64,000 bases of DNA from Dyella choica (GTDB taxonomy: Bacteria > Pseudomonadota > Gammaproteobacteria > Xanthomonadales > Rhodanobacteraceae). The notes beneath the pieces are model-generated. The model did no database searches. It saw only the letters and a list, made by a program, of their open reading frames with translations, and was not told the DNA's origin. Position 1 is the first letter of the stretch. Each line of letters opens with the position of its first letter. The DNA is taken from positions 1 through 64,000 of the forward strand of contig NZ_RYYV01000006.1 of the NCBI RefSeq assembly GCF_003977665.1, written 5' to 3'. Both the position numbers and the translations under genes were made by a program. This document shows, piece after piece, positions 41,455-50,716 of this stretch.

Positions 41455-42228
41455 ATGAACACCATCCCATCCTGGCTAGTGTTGTCGTTCACGCTGTTAT
41501 CCGCCGCCGCCGTTCAAGCGGCGGACAAGAGCACTTCAACCATCATTCGGGACTACACCGATATCGTGGCTCCTGCCGATCAGCAGGCTTATGAAACGGG
41601 CGTCAAGAACTTCAATCAATGCCTGCATCAACATGGTTTCAAGTTCACGTGGAAGGCGTGGGTGCACGAGACGGGAAACACCTATGCCTATTCGTACGTC
41701 TCGGACCCGGTTCCATGGGAAAGTTTCGATGCCATGGACACGGCGGGCAAGGCATGCGACGCAACCCTCAGATCGGCGGTAAATCCTCATCTGAAAAGCG
41801 AGACCAGCGCATTTGTCGAAATGATGCCGGAATGGAGTCATATGCCCAAGAACTCCGATCCTGCATCGGCCCTGATTGAAGTTACCTTCTTCAAGCTCAA
41901 GCCCGGTCATGAAAACGCGGAAGCGTTCATGGCTGCGGCAAAGAAAATCGCGGCGGCCGCCGAAAAATCCAATTGGGCCGTCAATTACATGATCGGCAGA
42001 GTTCGCGAGGGCGATGAAGGCGCGCCTGACTTCATCCTGGTGGAGCCAGCCAAAAGCTGGGCGGAGCTTGGCAAGGAGCCCGATCCCACGGTATGGAAGA
42101 TGGTCGAAAACGTGTATGGGAAAGAAAGCGGCCAGGCGATTCGCAAATCCGTCAATGATGCTTTGCAAAGCGTGTCGTCGCATGTAGATAGCTACAGCGC
42201 CGAATTGACGTACACGGCCGGCAAGTAA
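41455..42228 (+). CDS. secreted hypothetical protein (257 aa)
   Basis: Signal peptide MNTIPSWLVLSFTLLSAAAV (cleavage near VQAADK). The mature part has two halves that read like paired alpha-beta barrel units (WKAWVHETGNTYAYSYVSDP; LIEVTFFKLKPGHENAEAFM; NWAVNYMIGRVREGDEGAPD). No family named with confidence. A terminator follows at 42250. Confidence 0.7.
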   Translation: MNTIPSWLVLSFTLLSAAAVQAADKSTSTIIRDYTDIVAPADQQAYETGVKNFNQCLHQHGFKFTWKAWVHETGNTYAYSYVSDPVPWESFDAMDTAGKACDATLRSAVNPHLKSETSAFVEMMPEWSHMPKNSDPASALIEVTFFKLKPGHENAEAFMAAAKKIAAAAEKSNWAVNYMIGRVREGDEGAPDFILVEPAKSWAELGKEPDPTVWKMVENVYGKESGQAIRKSVNDALQSVSSHVDSYSAELTYTAGK

Positions 42229-42249
42229 GAAAACTCGCATAGAACAGGA

Positions 42250-42296
42250 TCAGATTCACTCCCTGCTCGGATGTGAATCTGACCCTGAGGGTTTTT
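42250..42296 (+). terminator. intrinsic terminator
   Basis: Stem TCAGATTCAC / GTGAATCTGA followed by CCCTGAGGGTTTTT, 20 bp after the stop of the preceding gene. Confidence 0.75.
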
Positions 42297-42374
42297 CGAT
42301 GCCTTCGCGTGCATCCAGGTAACAAGCGACTCAATAGTAAGTTCAAGGCGCGATGGAAGAGTTAACCGGAAACG

Positions 42375-42501
42375 GCTCCCTCCCCTGTATGCAGGGGAGG
42401 GTTGGGGTGGGGTTGTACGAGCTTGCCGCACTGTTTGACTTCATCGCGAGCTTGCTTCACCCCACCCCAGCCCTCCCCTACTACACGTAGGGGAGGGAGC
42501 C
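42375..42501. repeat. C/G-tract dispersed repeat, copy 2
   Basis: Outer ends GCTCCCTCCCC and GGGGAGGGAGCC are inverted partners; inside, GGTTGGGGTGGGG pairs with CCCCACCCCAGCCC. Shares its central 60 bp almost exactly with the copy at 93-202, ending in TACTACACGTAGGGGAGGG in both. Confidence 0.8.
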
Positions 42502-42686
42502 GATGCCCGCCAGCAGAGACATGGCGCTAATCAGATGCAAGCAGGGGAAGAGCCTGCTTCAGGCACGGATTGAGCCATGCGATTTTGCCCCGGACAGCAG
42601 TGGGCTTTGCCCGGAATGACCGATTGCTCTGAACCAACATCAGTGTGGATCCGGGCCCTCGACACGCCGGTCGCCCACCACGGGCG

Positions 42687-44066
42687 TCAAGCCAGAGTCC
42701 GGACTCGTAGATTGCGCCCTTTGATCTTGCCGGCACGCAAGCGTTCCAATGCCCTGTTCGCCAGCGATCGAGTGATTGCTACGTAAGCGCGCGTGGCGAA
42801 AACATCGATCTTGCCGACGTCGTCCGCCTTGAGCCCTGCGTCGCCGGTCAGTGCGCCGAGGATGTCGCCGGGGCGTAGCTTGTCCTGGCGTCCGGCGTCG
42901 ATGACCAGGGTCTTCATCGGCGCCAGATTCAGTGTCTTGCCGCGCGGCGGCGAAAGCTTCAGTGGACGCCAGGGCAGCGGTCGGCCGAGCACCTGCTCGA
43001 TGTTTTCGGCCTTGGGCAGTTCGCGCGGCGTACAAAGGGTTATCGCCAGGCCTGTTTGCCCGGCGCGACCGGTGCGACCGATGCGATGGGTATGCGTATC
43101 GGGATCGTGGGCGACGTCGTAGCTGATTACCAGCGGCAGTGCAGTGATGTCGAGCCCGCGCGCCGCGACATCGGTGGCTATCAGCACGGCGCAGCTGCGA
43201 TTGGCGAACTGCACCAGCACTTCGTCGCGATCGCGTTGTTCCATGTCGCCATGCAAGGCCAGCGCGGAATACCCACGGGCATCCAACTCTTCCGCCACGG
43301 CATCCACGTCGCGTCGCATATTGCAGAACACCAGCGCATGCTGGCCACGTTCGCCGGTAAGCAGTTGGGCCAGCGCGTCGAGCTTGCGAGCAGGTTCAAC
43401 GTCAATGAACTGCTGCTCGATCGCGGGTTTGCCGTCGGCAGGTGCTTCTACGATGACCTCGACGGGGTTGCGCTGCACGCGCCGGCTCACCTCGCGGATA
43501 TCGTCCGGATAAGTGGCCGAGAACAGCAGGGTCTGGTGATGCTTGGCGATACGCCCGACTATGTCGTCGATCGCTTCGCTGAAGCCCATGTCCAGCATGC
43601 GATCCGCCTCGTCCAGCACCAGCACCTTGATGCCGCCGCCATGCAGGCTGCCGCGCTTGAGGTGCTCTTGCACGCGGCCAGGCGTGCCAACCACGATATG
43701 CGGATCGTGGGTCAGCGAGGCCAGCTGCGGGCCCAAAGGCATGCCGCCGCACAGGGTCAGCAGCTTGACGTTGGGGATGTTCGCTGCGAGCTTGCGAAGG
43801 GCCTTGCTCACCTGGTCGGCCAGCTCGCGCGTCGGACACAGCACCAGCGCCTGCAAGCGGATCGTTTCCACGCGCAGCGATTGCAGCAGGCTTAGCCCGA
43901 ATGCCGCGGTCTTGCCGCTGCCAGTCTGGGCCTGGGCGATCACGTCGCGACCTTCCAGCATGGCCGGAAGGCTTTGCGCCTGGATGGGCGTCATCTCGCT
44001 GTAGCCCAGTGTTTCGACACTGGCGAGCAAGGCAGGTTTGAGGGGAAGCGTACTAAAGGCAGTCAT
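42687..44066 (-). CDS. dbpA: ATP-dependent RNA helicase DbpA
   Basis: A 459-aa DEAD-box helicase, the length of E. coli DbpA (23S rRNA helix 92-dependent ribosome assembly). Motifs in order: Q motif TPIQAQSLP, I AQTGSGKT, Ia PTRELADQV, II VLDEADRMLD, III FSATYP, IV ALVFCN, V ATDVAARGLD, VI HRIGRTGRAG. The C-terminal DbpA RNA-binding domain is present (KTLVIDAGRQDKLRPGDILG; GKIDVFATRAYVAITRSLAN). ATG at 44066; the longer in-frame extension overlaps yaiI and is spurious. Likely last gene of the minus-strand operon starting at ykgJ (45421). Confidence 0.95.
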   Translation of the reverse strand: MTAFSTLPLKPALLASVETLGYSEMTPIQAQSLPAMLEGRDVIAQAQTGSGKTAAFGLSLLQSLRVETIRLQALVLCPTRELADQVSKALRKLAANIPNVKLLTLCGGMPLGPQLASLTHDPHIVVGTPGRVQEHLKRGSLHGGGIKVLVLDEADRMLDMGFSEAIDDIVGRIAKHHQTLLFSATYPDDIREVSRRVQRNPVEVIVEAPADGKPAIEQQFIDVEPARKLDALAQLLTGERGQHALVFCNMRRDVDAVAEELDARGYSALALHGDMEQRDRDEVLVQFANRSCAVLIATDVAARGLDITALPLVISYDVAHDPDTHTHRIGRTGRAGQTGLAITLCTPRELPKAENIEQVLGRPLPWRPLKLSPPRGKTLNLAPMKTLVIDAGRQDKLRPGDILGALTGDAGLKADDVGKIDVFATRAYVAITRSLANRALERLRAGKIKGRNLRVRTLA

Positions 44067-44112
44067 GCGACATGATCGCACAATCGGGCCTTTTGCCCGC
44101 TGAAAGCTTCGG

Positions 44113-44607
44113 CTAACCCTTCGTAGATGCGTTGTGTTGGGTGTGCTGCGCCAACCAGCGATCAAGCTGATTGGCAAAGGCCTGCCGGTCACGCATATGA
44201 AAGGCGGGCGGACCGCCGGTTTGAACGCCGGCTCCCCGTAGTTCCTCCATGAAGTTGCGCATCGACAAGCGTTCAGCCATGTTGTCGGGCGTGTAGCGTT
44301 CTCCACGCGGATGGACGGCCACACCGCCCTTCTCGATGACGCGCGCGGCAAGCGGAATGTCTTGCGTGACCACAAGGTCGTCGGCCTGCAAGCGCCTGAC
44401 GATTTCGTTGTCGGCCTCGTCAAACCCACCGCTTACCGTGACTGCACGGATATAACGCGATGGAGGGCGCGACAGCGCGTGATTGGCGATCAATGTCACG
44501 TGAATCTTGGCTCGTTCGGCGGCGCGGAACAGGATCTCCTTGATCACGCCAGGACAAGCGTCGCCATCCACCCATATCTGCGGCCCGTCGGCTTCAGGCG
44601 CATTCAC
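44113..44607 (-). CDS. YaiI/YqxD (UPF0178, DUF188) family protein
   Basis: A 164-aa protein with the family pattern: [74 protein letters not shown]. The fold is PIN/NYN-like with conserved acidic residues, so a nuclease role is possible. The start is GTG at 44607 overlapping the TGA of the upstream small gene as GTGA; it is 46 bp before dbpA. Confidence 0.9.
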   Translation of the reverse strand: MNAPEADGPQIWVDGDACPGVIKEILFRAAERAKIHVTLIANHALSRPPSRYIRAVTVSGGFDEADNEIVRRLQADDLVVTQDIPLAARVIEKGGVAVHPRGERYTPDNMAERLSMRNFMEELRGAGVQTGGPPAFHMRDRQAFANQLDRWLAQHTQHNASTKG

Positions 44608-44801
44608 GCAACGCCCCCGGAGGGATCTCTTCCCGTATCGTTTGACTTCGGGTTTTCGCGCTCTGCCTTCTTCTTGGCCTGCTTGGCGTCCTGTTGCTTC
44701 TTCTTGGCCAGTTCGCGCTGACGCTTTTCAAAAGAGTAGTTGGTCTTGGCCAAGGGAGGTGCCTCGTTCGATGTAATGGAAGTGACGTCGGTCCGTGCCA
44801 T
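44604..44801 (-). CDS. small basic Lys-rich protein (65 aa)
   Basis: Core [20 protein letters not shown], a form I recognise as a conserved small coiled-coil protein in Xanthomonadales and relatives. I take the ATG at 44801; many relatives start at the in-frame TTG before GCCAAGACC. It overlaps yaiI by 4 bp. Role unknown. Confidence 0.65.
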   Translation of the reverse strand: MARTDVTSITSNEAPPLAKTNYSFEKRQRELAKKKQQDAKQAKKKAERENPKSNDTGRDPSGGVA

Positions 44802-44824
44802 TTGGCATGACCGCACAGGGAAGC

Positions 44825-45055
44825 TTATTCCTGGCCGGAAGGCCGCGCGCCAGCCTTGGCAGCGCTGTTTGCCTTGGCGGGAGTTTCAGCCTCCGCGGAT
44901 TTGTGATGAAGCGGGGTGTTGCCCAACACTTCAATCCGGCCGCCGGCCTTGTTGAAGGCTGCGATATCTGCAGCAATGCGTTCGCTGGTCAGGGTTTTGG
45001 GGGAGGCGGAACCGGTGGACGGGCCGTGGGGACCGGCTTGGCGGGGGTTGGACAT
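44825..45055 (-). CDS. small hypothetical protein (76 aa)
   Basis: SPKTLTSERIAADIAAFNKA, then GRIEVLGNTPLHH and an Ala/Lys-rich tail. No family recognised. ATG at 45055 with GAGAGGA 8 bp upstream. Twelve bp after ykgJ, within the same operon. Confidence 0.65.
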   Translation of the reverse strand: MSNPRQAGPHGPSTGSASPKTLTSERIAADIAAFNKAGGRIEVLGNTPLHHKSAEAETPAKANSAAKAGARPSGQE

Positions 45056-45067
45056 GACGAAGTCCTC

Positions 45068-45421
45068 TCATTTCAGGGTGATATCGATGCTGCGGGAAGG
45101 TTGTTTTGCATAGTCGGAGCGAACGGCGCGGCAGTACGGGCCGCCCATCACGAATCGCCGGCAGGTGCTTGGGCGATCGGCATAAATTCCGCAGTTCATG
45201 TGGGTGCGATCCAGTGCCACACACCACCCGTCTTCGCCGTGGGCCATCACGTGGACGCCATTGGGAAGATAACTGGTGAGGTGGGTGGGGACGTTGTCTT
45301 CGGGCGCCAGGACAACGATCAGGCGACAGCAAACCGCAGCGCAAGTCGCGCAATTTGCGGTGCTTTTCGCTTTCTTTCCGGACGGGGTCCGGTCCGCGCG
45401 GCGATTGGAATGGTCTGGCAT
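45068..45421 (-). CDS. YkgJ-family cysteine-cluster protein
   Basis: A 117-aa protein with the YkgJ Cys pattern (CATCAAVCC; GWCVALDRTHMNCGIYADRP; STCRRF; YCRAV), which binds zinc or an iron-sulphur cluster. Probable first gene of the unit ykgJ-small-small-yaiI-dbpA; spacings are 12, 23 and -4 bp, then 46 bp. Role unknown. Confidence 0.88.
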   Translation of the reverse strand: MPDHSNRRADRTPSGKKAKSTANCATCAAVCCRLIVVLAPEDNVPTHLTSYLPNGVHVMAHGEDGWCVALDRTHMNCGIYADRPSTCRRFVMGGPYCRAVRSDYAKQPSRSIDITLK

Positions 45422-45675
45422 GGGTGCTCCCGTGGGGCGTCACCTCCCAATCGAGGTGGTTCACGCGTGGGCTGGGGGAGCGAAGCGCGCCGCTGCTGAA
45501 TGGCAGCGCGGGCCGCAAAAAGGCAGGAAATACCTGCTAAAGCATAGTACACCATGCCGGCCGGCTGAATTTGTGTACTGCCGGCGCCTAATCAATATGG
45601 AAAACAAGGGGTCTGCGCCGACTGGCGTTTAGGAGTATGGTGGATGGTCCCGCCGCCCTCCATTCAGGTGCCCGA

Positions 45676-45864
45676 ATGAACGACACACCCAAACCCCTGT
45701 CGGTAGCGACCATTCATTCGGTTTATTCCGGCGCAAAGATCACTTCGGTCGTCGAGCAGGCAAAAAATTTCAAGTCGACCAACAGCTTTGCGCGCGATGC
45801 TTCCCATTCGGGTCAGGCCCCCGAAAAAGCCAAGGTGGAAAAGAAACGGCCCGAGCGCCCGTGA
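45676..45864 (+). CDS. small hypothetical protein (62 aa)
   Basis: MNDTPKPLSVATIHSVYSGA, AKNFKSTNSFARDASHSG, basic tail KKRPERP. No family recognised. ATG at 45676 with AGG 8 bp upstream. Tentative because short. Confidence 0.45.
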   Translation: MNDTPKPLSVATIHSVYSGAKITSVVEQAKNFKSTNSFARDASHSGQAPEKAKVEKKRPERP

Positions 45865-46055
45865 GGTTCGCGGGTTTTGCCGCATCAGACGATTGGAGCG
45901 TGCCTTGACCGGGCATGCTCCAGGCTAACGTGCACCGACGTCAAAGAAAAAAAGTAAACGAGCTCGGCCAGGATGATCCTCGCGCTTGCCATCAACGATG
46001 CAAGCGCGCCCTGATGGAATGGATGGCCGAAGACGACGCTTCCAATGCCCGGCCG

Positions 46056-47003
46056 TTACGCTGCCGCTTCCGCACCATCCACCGGTGCAACGACTTGCTT
46101 GCGGCGTATCCATGCAGGCGAAACGATGCAGCCGCGTTTCAGCGCGATGATGAGCAGCACCAGCGACAGCAGCGTGCACGTAGTCAGGGCGACCACCGAT
46201 GCCTCGGCGCCGAATGAGGCGCCAGTGAGCCAATCCGGGCCGGTGCGGGTGGATACCAGCCAACCGTCCGCCGCCGTGCCCGATACCGGAATGCCATAGA
46301 CCGTACCTTGGCAGAAATTCCACGCGAGGTGCAGGCCCATGCATATTGGCAAGGAGCGCGTGACCATATAGAGCAGGCCGAACAGGAAGCCGGCCTCGAT
46401 CGCGATGGCGGCCGAACTCCATAGCGTGGCGCCCGGGTTGCCATGGTGCGCCAAGCCAAAGAACGCCGCCGAGACGAGCAAAGCCGCCCAACTGCCCAAG
46501 CCTTCCTCCACGATGCGAAAAAGCGCGCCGCGGAACAGGATCTCTTCGCCAATGCCAGCGCCGAGGCCCACCATCAGCAGCGGAGTCACCCAGTTGGCAT
46601 GCGGATTGAAACCTACAACTTGGTAGCTACCGAGTAGCCACATCACGCCTACCACGGCGCTGAACAACGCCGTGCCTATCGCCAGCCCGATCAACGCCCG
46701 GGAAAACATCGTGCGCGACAGCAGTTCGGTGGGCGTGCGACGTTCGATGAAACGAGCCAACAGCAGGAAGGCCGTCAATTCCGGTATCGTGCGTCCGAAA
46801 AATTCACCCAGCCCGTGCTGCAGCGGAGGGGCGGTATGTGTCCATCCCAAAGCATGTAACGCTTTGGACACCACCATGACGCTTGGCATGAAGATGGCGA
46901 CAAATATCACCAGCCGGGCGATCGACGAATACAACAACCAACGCTGCCAAGTCGGCACTCCGACAGGCACGGCAAATGCAACCCTCTGGCCAGAAACGAA
47001 CAT
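46056..47003 (-). CDS. CPBP-family intramembrane glutamic protease
   Basis: A 315-aa membrane protein with eight or so hydrophobic segments and all three CPBP motifs: GEEILFRG (EExxxR), FFGLAHH (FxxxH) and HLAWNF (HxxxN/B). ATG at 47003 follows AGGGGAA. These are Rce1-like; substrates in bacteria are mostly unknown, often linked to peptide processing or self-immunity. No bacteriocin gene was seen nearby. Confidence 0.9.
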   Translation of the reverse strand: MFVSGQRVAFAVPVGVPTWQRWLLYSSIARLVIFVAIFMPSVMVVSKALHALGWTHTAPPLQHGLGEFFGRTIPELTAFLLLARFIERRTPTELLSRTMFSRALIGLAIGTALFSAVVGVMWLLGSYQVVGFNPHANWVTPLLMVGLGAGIGEEILFRGALFRIVEEGLGSWAALLVSAAFFGLAHHGNPGATLWSSAAIAIEAGFLFGLLYMVTRSLPICMGLHLAWNFCQGTVYGIPVSGTAADGWLVSTRTGPDWLTGASFGAEASVVALTTCTLLSLVLLIIALKRGCIVSPAWIRRKQVVAPVDGAEAAA

Positions 47004-47156
47004 CGCTGATTCCCCTATAGACGTGATTGAAGTCTGGCGGCTAACGCAAGGGCGCACCCAGTGACGTTGGTAATCCCCTGCCGGAGGTCATTGTAGGATG
47101 ACGAATCGGCGCTTGCGAAGGACTGCGGTGCGCCTGGATCGTGCCATGCCGACGCC

Positions 47157-48701
47157 TCACCGGGCGCTCTTCAACCAATCCAGGGCGCGTCGCATCCATG
47201 CTTCGGCCCGGCCCGGGTTCCATACGAAGGTCGCCACGCTTTGCGGCGGCATCGTGTATTCGAAGCGAGTCGGGCCCTGTGCGACCGAGACGGGACGCGC
47301 AGCCGCGTTGCTGTTCACCATCACCAGCACGATCGACCCGTCGGTAACGTTCTGGAATGCCACATTGACGAAGCCCTTGTCGGTCAGCGTGGAATCCACT
47401 CTAACGGCACCGGGCAGGACGAATTTGCTGAAGTGGGCCAATGCGTAGTATTCGTCGTTGCGGCTCACATCGCCTGTGCCTGAGTCGATCGTGACCACAC
47501 CCTTGCAGGCGTCACAACCGCCGAAATGGGGACCGTGCTGCTTGTCGAGCACCAGGTTCCAGTACACGACGCCACGAGCCCACTGCCTGGTGCCGGCGAC
47601 CAGCAGCTCCTGGGTAAACCAGAGCAGCTCACCGTTCTTGCTCGATGCCCAATCGCCTCCGGAGCACTCGGTGATGTAGGTGTCCTTTTGGGGATACGCA
47701 CGATGGACGCGGCCTTGCGCATACTGGCTGCCCTCGTAGCAATGCCAGGCAACGCCATCGATATAGCGCGCGGCATCGGGGTTTGCCAGCACGCTCAGCA
47801 CCTGATCCGGCTGGCTCCAGTTGTGATCCCATTCCAGGATCTGGGTTTTTTGCTTGCGGCTGGCCAGCTTCGGGCCGAGATATTGCGCGACGATGCGTGC
47901 TCGCGTGGCCGCAGGCATTTCCATACCCGGATACGTAATGGGCACGAAGCCGGGCTCATTCTGCAAGGTCAGGGCGAAGATGGGGATGCCGTAGCCGAGG
48001 TAGGCGTCGAGATATTTGACGAGGTAGTCCGTATAGGTGCTTTCGTACTGCTCCAGCAGCTCCCCGCCGATGAGGTTTGCGCTGGTTTTCATCCACGCCG
48101 GCGCGCTCCATGGCGATGCGATGATTTGCAATCCCGGATCAATAGCCAGGATCTGGCGTACCGTCGGTATGACGTCGTGCAGATTGGGCGTGATATTGAA
48201 ATGCTGCAGCTGCGGATCGACCTGGCCGAAGGGAACATCATCCAGGGTATACGGCTTCAACGAGAAATCCGAGGCGCCAATGGTCAGGCGCATCATGTTC
48301 AGGCCAAGAGCGGGTGGCGGGCCATACAGCTCGCGCAGCAAGGCCCTGCGCTGGAAGAAATTCAGCTTGTTCCGCAGCAGCCACGCCGACGAGTCCGTCA
48401 TCGCCGCGCCGAAACCGACGATGGTTTGATATTTCTTCTGCACGTCGATGACGATATCGGCGGGCAACGAACCGCGCGCGCTCATGGCAATATCGGGCCG
48501 TTGCTGCAGCTTGAGCCGGCGATCCGCCGTGCTCAGCCACAGCTGGACAGTCGGGATGACCGGCCGCGCCGAAGGGACGGCTTTGAGTTTTGCCCTGGGC
48601 TGCTCGAAGCGTGGCGCATAAACAGCCGCCAGCGTGAGCAGAATGAGCGAAGCGATGAGGGCGATGACGGTACGATGGGAATCCGGTCCGCGCTCATTCA
48701 T
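47157..48701 (-). CDS. GH30 family glycosidase (glucosylceramidase-like)
   Basis: A 514-aa exported glycosidase. An N-terminal hydrophobic segment (TVIALIASLILLTLAAVYAP) is a signal anchor. The GH30 (beta/alpha)8 domain has the acid/base Glu in LTLQNEPGF (about residue 250) and the nucleophile Glu in YITECSGGDW (about 350), with the C-terminal beta sandwich. GFGAAMTDSSA and ASPWSAPAWMKT are further hallmarks. It probably hydrolyses beta-glucans or glucosylceramide. Confidence 0.92.
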   Translation of the reverse strand: MNERGPDSHRTVIALIASLILLTLAAVYAPRFEQPRAKLKAVPSARPVIPTVQLWLSTADRRLKLQQRPDIAMSARGSLPADIVIDVQKKYQTIVGFGAAMTDSSAWLLRNKLNFFQRRALLRELYGPPPALGLNMMRLTIGASDFSLKPYTLDDVPFGQVDPQLQHFNITPNLHDVIPTVRQILAIDPGLQIIASPWSAPAWMKTSANLIGGELLEQYESTYTDYLVKYLDAYLGYGIPIFALTLQNEPGFVPITYPGMEMPAATRARIVAQYLGPKLASRKQKTQILEWDHNWSQPDQVLSVLANPDAARYIDGVAWHCYEGSQYAQGRVHRAYPQKDTYITECSGGDWASSKNGELLWFTQELLVAGTRQWARGVVYWNLVLDKQHGPHFGGCDACKGVVTIDSGTGDVSRNDEYYALAHFSKFVLPGAVRVDSTLTDKGFVNVAFQNVTDGSIVLVMVNSNAAARPVSVAQGPTRFEYTMPPQSVATFVWNPGRAEAWMRRALDWLKSAR

Positions 48702-49034
48702 GTACGCAAATCACTCGTGCTCACGTTGGTCTGAAAGCCGTGCCGATCCTTCGAATGTCACGACGGGCTGACTTGGCGTGGAAGGATCGTACACGCAAAG
48801 GGTTTCCCGTTGGTCAAAAATTGAAAAGCCGGCAGCGCCTTATCTTTTTTAAGGGGAGGTAAGGAGGTCGGTGGCGTTCACGCTCGCTGTCACAAGCGGC
48901 GAGGCGCACGACGGGCTGGACTCAGTGGACGAACGAGGCGAGCGGCAGGGGAATCTGACCATGCGTTCCCCGTTTCGGCGCCAGCCAGCTTGGCGCGACT
49001 ATCCTCAAAAGCGGACGAGACTGGAGATGCCGCC
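48702..49034. other. 333-bp intergenic region
   Basis: Divergent space between the GH30 gene and a small coiled-coil gene. I see no gene, repeat or clear palindrome; a Shine-Dalgarno-like AAGGGGAGGTAAGGAGG occurs at 48850-48866 without a convincing ORF behind it. Confidence 0.5.
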
Positions 49035-49301
49035 ATGTCCGAGAACACGAAGACTCCGCTCGAACACGTCAACGACGCCCTTGCGCAACTCAAAGAGATG
49101 CGCCACTACGCGAAGAACAACGTCGAAACCCTGACGGCGCAGTGGCTGCTGTTCGACGGCGAGCTGAAGAAGCTCAAGCAGAGCGGATCGATCGAGACGT
49201 TGATGACACGTCAAGGCGAGTTGCACGACGCGCTGGACAAGGAAATCGCCGAGCTTGAGAAACTGGCGGCGACGCTGCAGCCGCCTCCGGAGGAAGCGTA
49301 G
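49035..49301 (+). CDS. coiled-coil small protein (88 aa)
   Basis: Mostly helical, heptad-rich (VNDALAQLKEMRHYAKNNVE; GELKKLKQSGSIETLMTRQG; EIAELEKLAATLQPPPEEA). No family recognised. ATG at 49035 with GGAG 8 bp upstream. REP copy 4 follows. Confidence 0.65.
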   Translation: MSENTKTPLEHVNDALAQLKEMRHYAKNNVETLTAQWLLFDGELKKLKQSGSIETLMTRQGELHDALDKEIAELEKLAATLQPPPEEA

Positions 49302-49331
49302 TCGGCGCTGTCCCCAAACCTGCGTTAGCGC

Positions 49332-49398
49332 GTAGGCTGGGATGGCAATCCCAGCATCAGGAAGCCGAGTGGAAGCTGGGATTATCATCCCAGCCTAC
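49332..49398. repeat. REP/BIME-like double hairpin, copy 4
   Basis: GTAGGCTGGGATGGCAATCC ... GGGATTATCATCCCAG, ending CCTAC. First of three copies within 4.5 kb. Confidence 0.85.
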
Positions 49399-49453
49399 GC
49401 ACGGTCCGGAGTAAGCTGGCCATGTCGTCCAGGTCAGTCTGGCAGGGGAAGCT

Positions 49454-50533
49454 ATGACCGTTACCTACAAAGATCGATGGCAAGCGATCCGCGCATGGGG
49501 ACTCGGCGGGAGCTACTTTTCTAATGCGACGAATAAGCTGTCTTGGGTTACCCGAATGTTGATTCTGGCCCTTACGGCCTCATGCGCGCACGCTGCCTCC
49601 AATGCATTGCCACCCGAGGCGCAACTGGCCCTCCATTCGGGAGGACAGGCTGTCATCTATTCGCTTGAGCCCTGGGATGATCCCGAGAAGAAAGTACCGC
49701 GATTGCATGGCTTCGAGATACTGGGCCAGGCGACACTTAATCCGGCGCAGGCATCCTCGGCTGTCGCTGCCTTTGACGTCGCGATTAGGGGCTTCGACAA
49801 TGTGATAGCAGCGTGTTTCGACCCTCGCCATGCGATTCGGATTCAGGCGAACGGGCACACTTATGATTTCCTGCTCTGCTATTCCTGTCACCAGCTCGAG
49901 GTGTACCGCGACGACAAAGCACTGGGAGGGGCGGGCGCCGCCGGTTCGCCGAAGAAGCTCAACGAGCTTCTGGCCAGCCTCCACATCCCGCTATCGCATT
50001 CGCTGGAAGCCCTGCAGGCCAGTGAACGGGAGGAACAGAAAAAAACGGCAGAGGCGCTGAAGCGATGGCTCCCCCAGATGCCTGCGTCGATCCGTCACGT
50101 CTGGGACGTCAACGCGCAGTTTCGCATGGGCATGAATCCGTATGGCAAAGCGTTGAGCGATCTGAACGACGCACTGAAAGCCGAAATACCTGATCGCCGT
50201 GAGCGGATTCGGCGGCTTCTGGTCTTGTACGGTTCGGGCGAGGGGCCATGGAGCGGATTTGGCGCCTATGAGCTGATCTCAGACGACCTGTTACAGGACT
50301 ATGCAACTGAAGACATCGTTGCGGTCGCGCAGGCGCCGGACGCAAACGACGCATTGCTTGAAGGCGCCGCGCGGTACCTCTGCGGGTGGAATTTCAGTCG
50401 ACACCATCCGCAAGACTTCAAATTGATTCCGACCCAGCTCAAAGCGAGGTTGCTTGAGCACACGCTGCATTCCGGCGACCTAGAGGACGATGAACGGCGC
50501 AAATGCGCGATGCAAGTGTTCGGGGGGCGCTGA
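49454..50533 (+). CDS. hypothetical exported protein (359 aa)
   Basis: An internal hydrophobic segment (MLILALTASCAHAASN) at residues 35-50 suggests export; a start at the ATG near 49556 (MLILAL) would give a standard signal peptide. The mature part has LCYSCHQLEVYRDDKALG (a CxxC pair) and a helical C-terminal half. No family recognised. A REP copy lies on each side. Confidence 0.65.
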   Translation: MTVTYKDRWQAIRAWGLGGSYFSNATNKLSWVTRMLILALTASCAHAASNALPPEAQLALHSGGQAVIYSLEPWDDPEKKVPRLHGFEILGQATLNPAQASSAVAAFDVAIRGFDNVIAACFDPRHAIRIQANGHTYDFLLCYSCHQLEVYRDDKALGGAGAAGSPKKLNELLASLHIPLSHSLEALQASEREEQKKTAEALKRWLPQMPASIRHVWDVNAQFRMGMNPYGKALSDLNDALKAEIPDRRERIRRLLVLYGSGEGPWSGFGAYELISDDLLQDYATEDIVAVAQAPDANDALLEGAARYLCGWNFSRHHPQDFKLIPTQLKARLLEHTLHSGDLEDDERRKCAMQVFGGR

Positions 50534-50544
50534 TTTTCAAAGGC

Positions 50545-50611
50545 GTAGGCTGGGATGGCCATCCCAGCACCAGGATACCAACTGGAAGCTGGGATTATCA
50601 TCCCAGCCTAC
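50545..50611. repeat. REP/BIME-like double hairpin, copy 5
   Basis: GTAGGCTGGGATGGCCATCC ... GGGATTATCATCCCAG, ending CCTAC. Located 11 bp after the preceding stop. Confidence 0.85.
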
Positions 50612-50716
50612 ACGCTATTTATCCTTGCCGAAGGCCCCTGGGGAAAGCCCTAGTTTCACCCCCTGCTTCGTCGGCCTACCTTCTTGATCGCGAAGATTGA
50701 AGGAGGTTTTGACGCC

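Larger units (their letters stand above)
42229..42686. other. 458-bp intergenic region with a terminator and repeats
   Basis: No gene. It holds the terminator at 42250-42296, copy 2 of the C/G-tract repeat (42375-42501) and, at about 42585-42640, a fragment (GCCCGGAATGACCGATTGCT) related to the MITE-like family. It separates a plus-strand gene from convergent dbpA. Confidence 0.7.

Noticed and set aside
44067-44429. N-terminal extension of DbpA
   Set aside because: The extension is Arg/Thr-rich, overlaps yaiI in another frame, and DbpA length and start at 44066 already match the family.
45915-46217. 100-aa plus-strand ORF overlapping the CPBP protease gene
   Set aside because: Arg/His-rich antisense frame over a protein with all three protease motifs.
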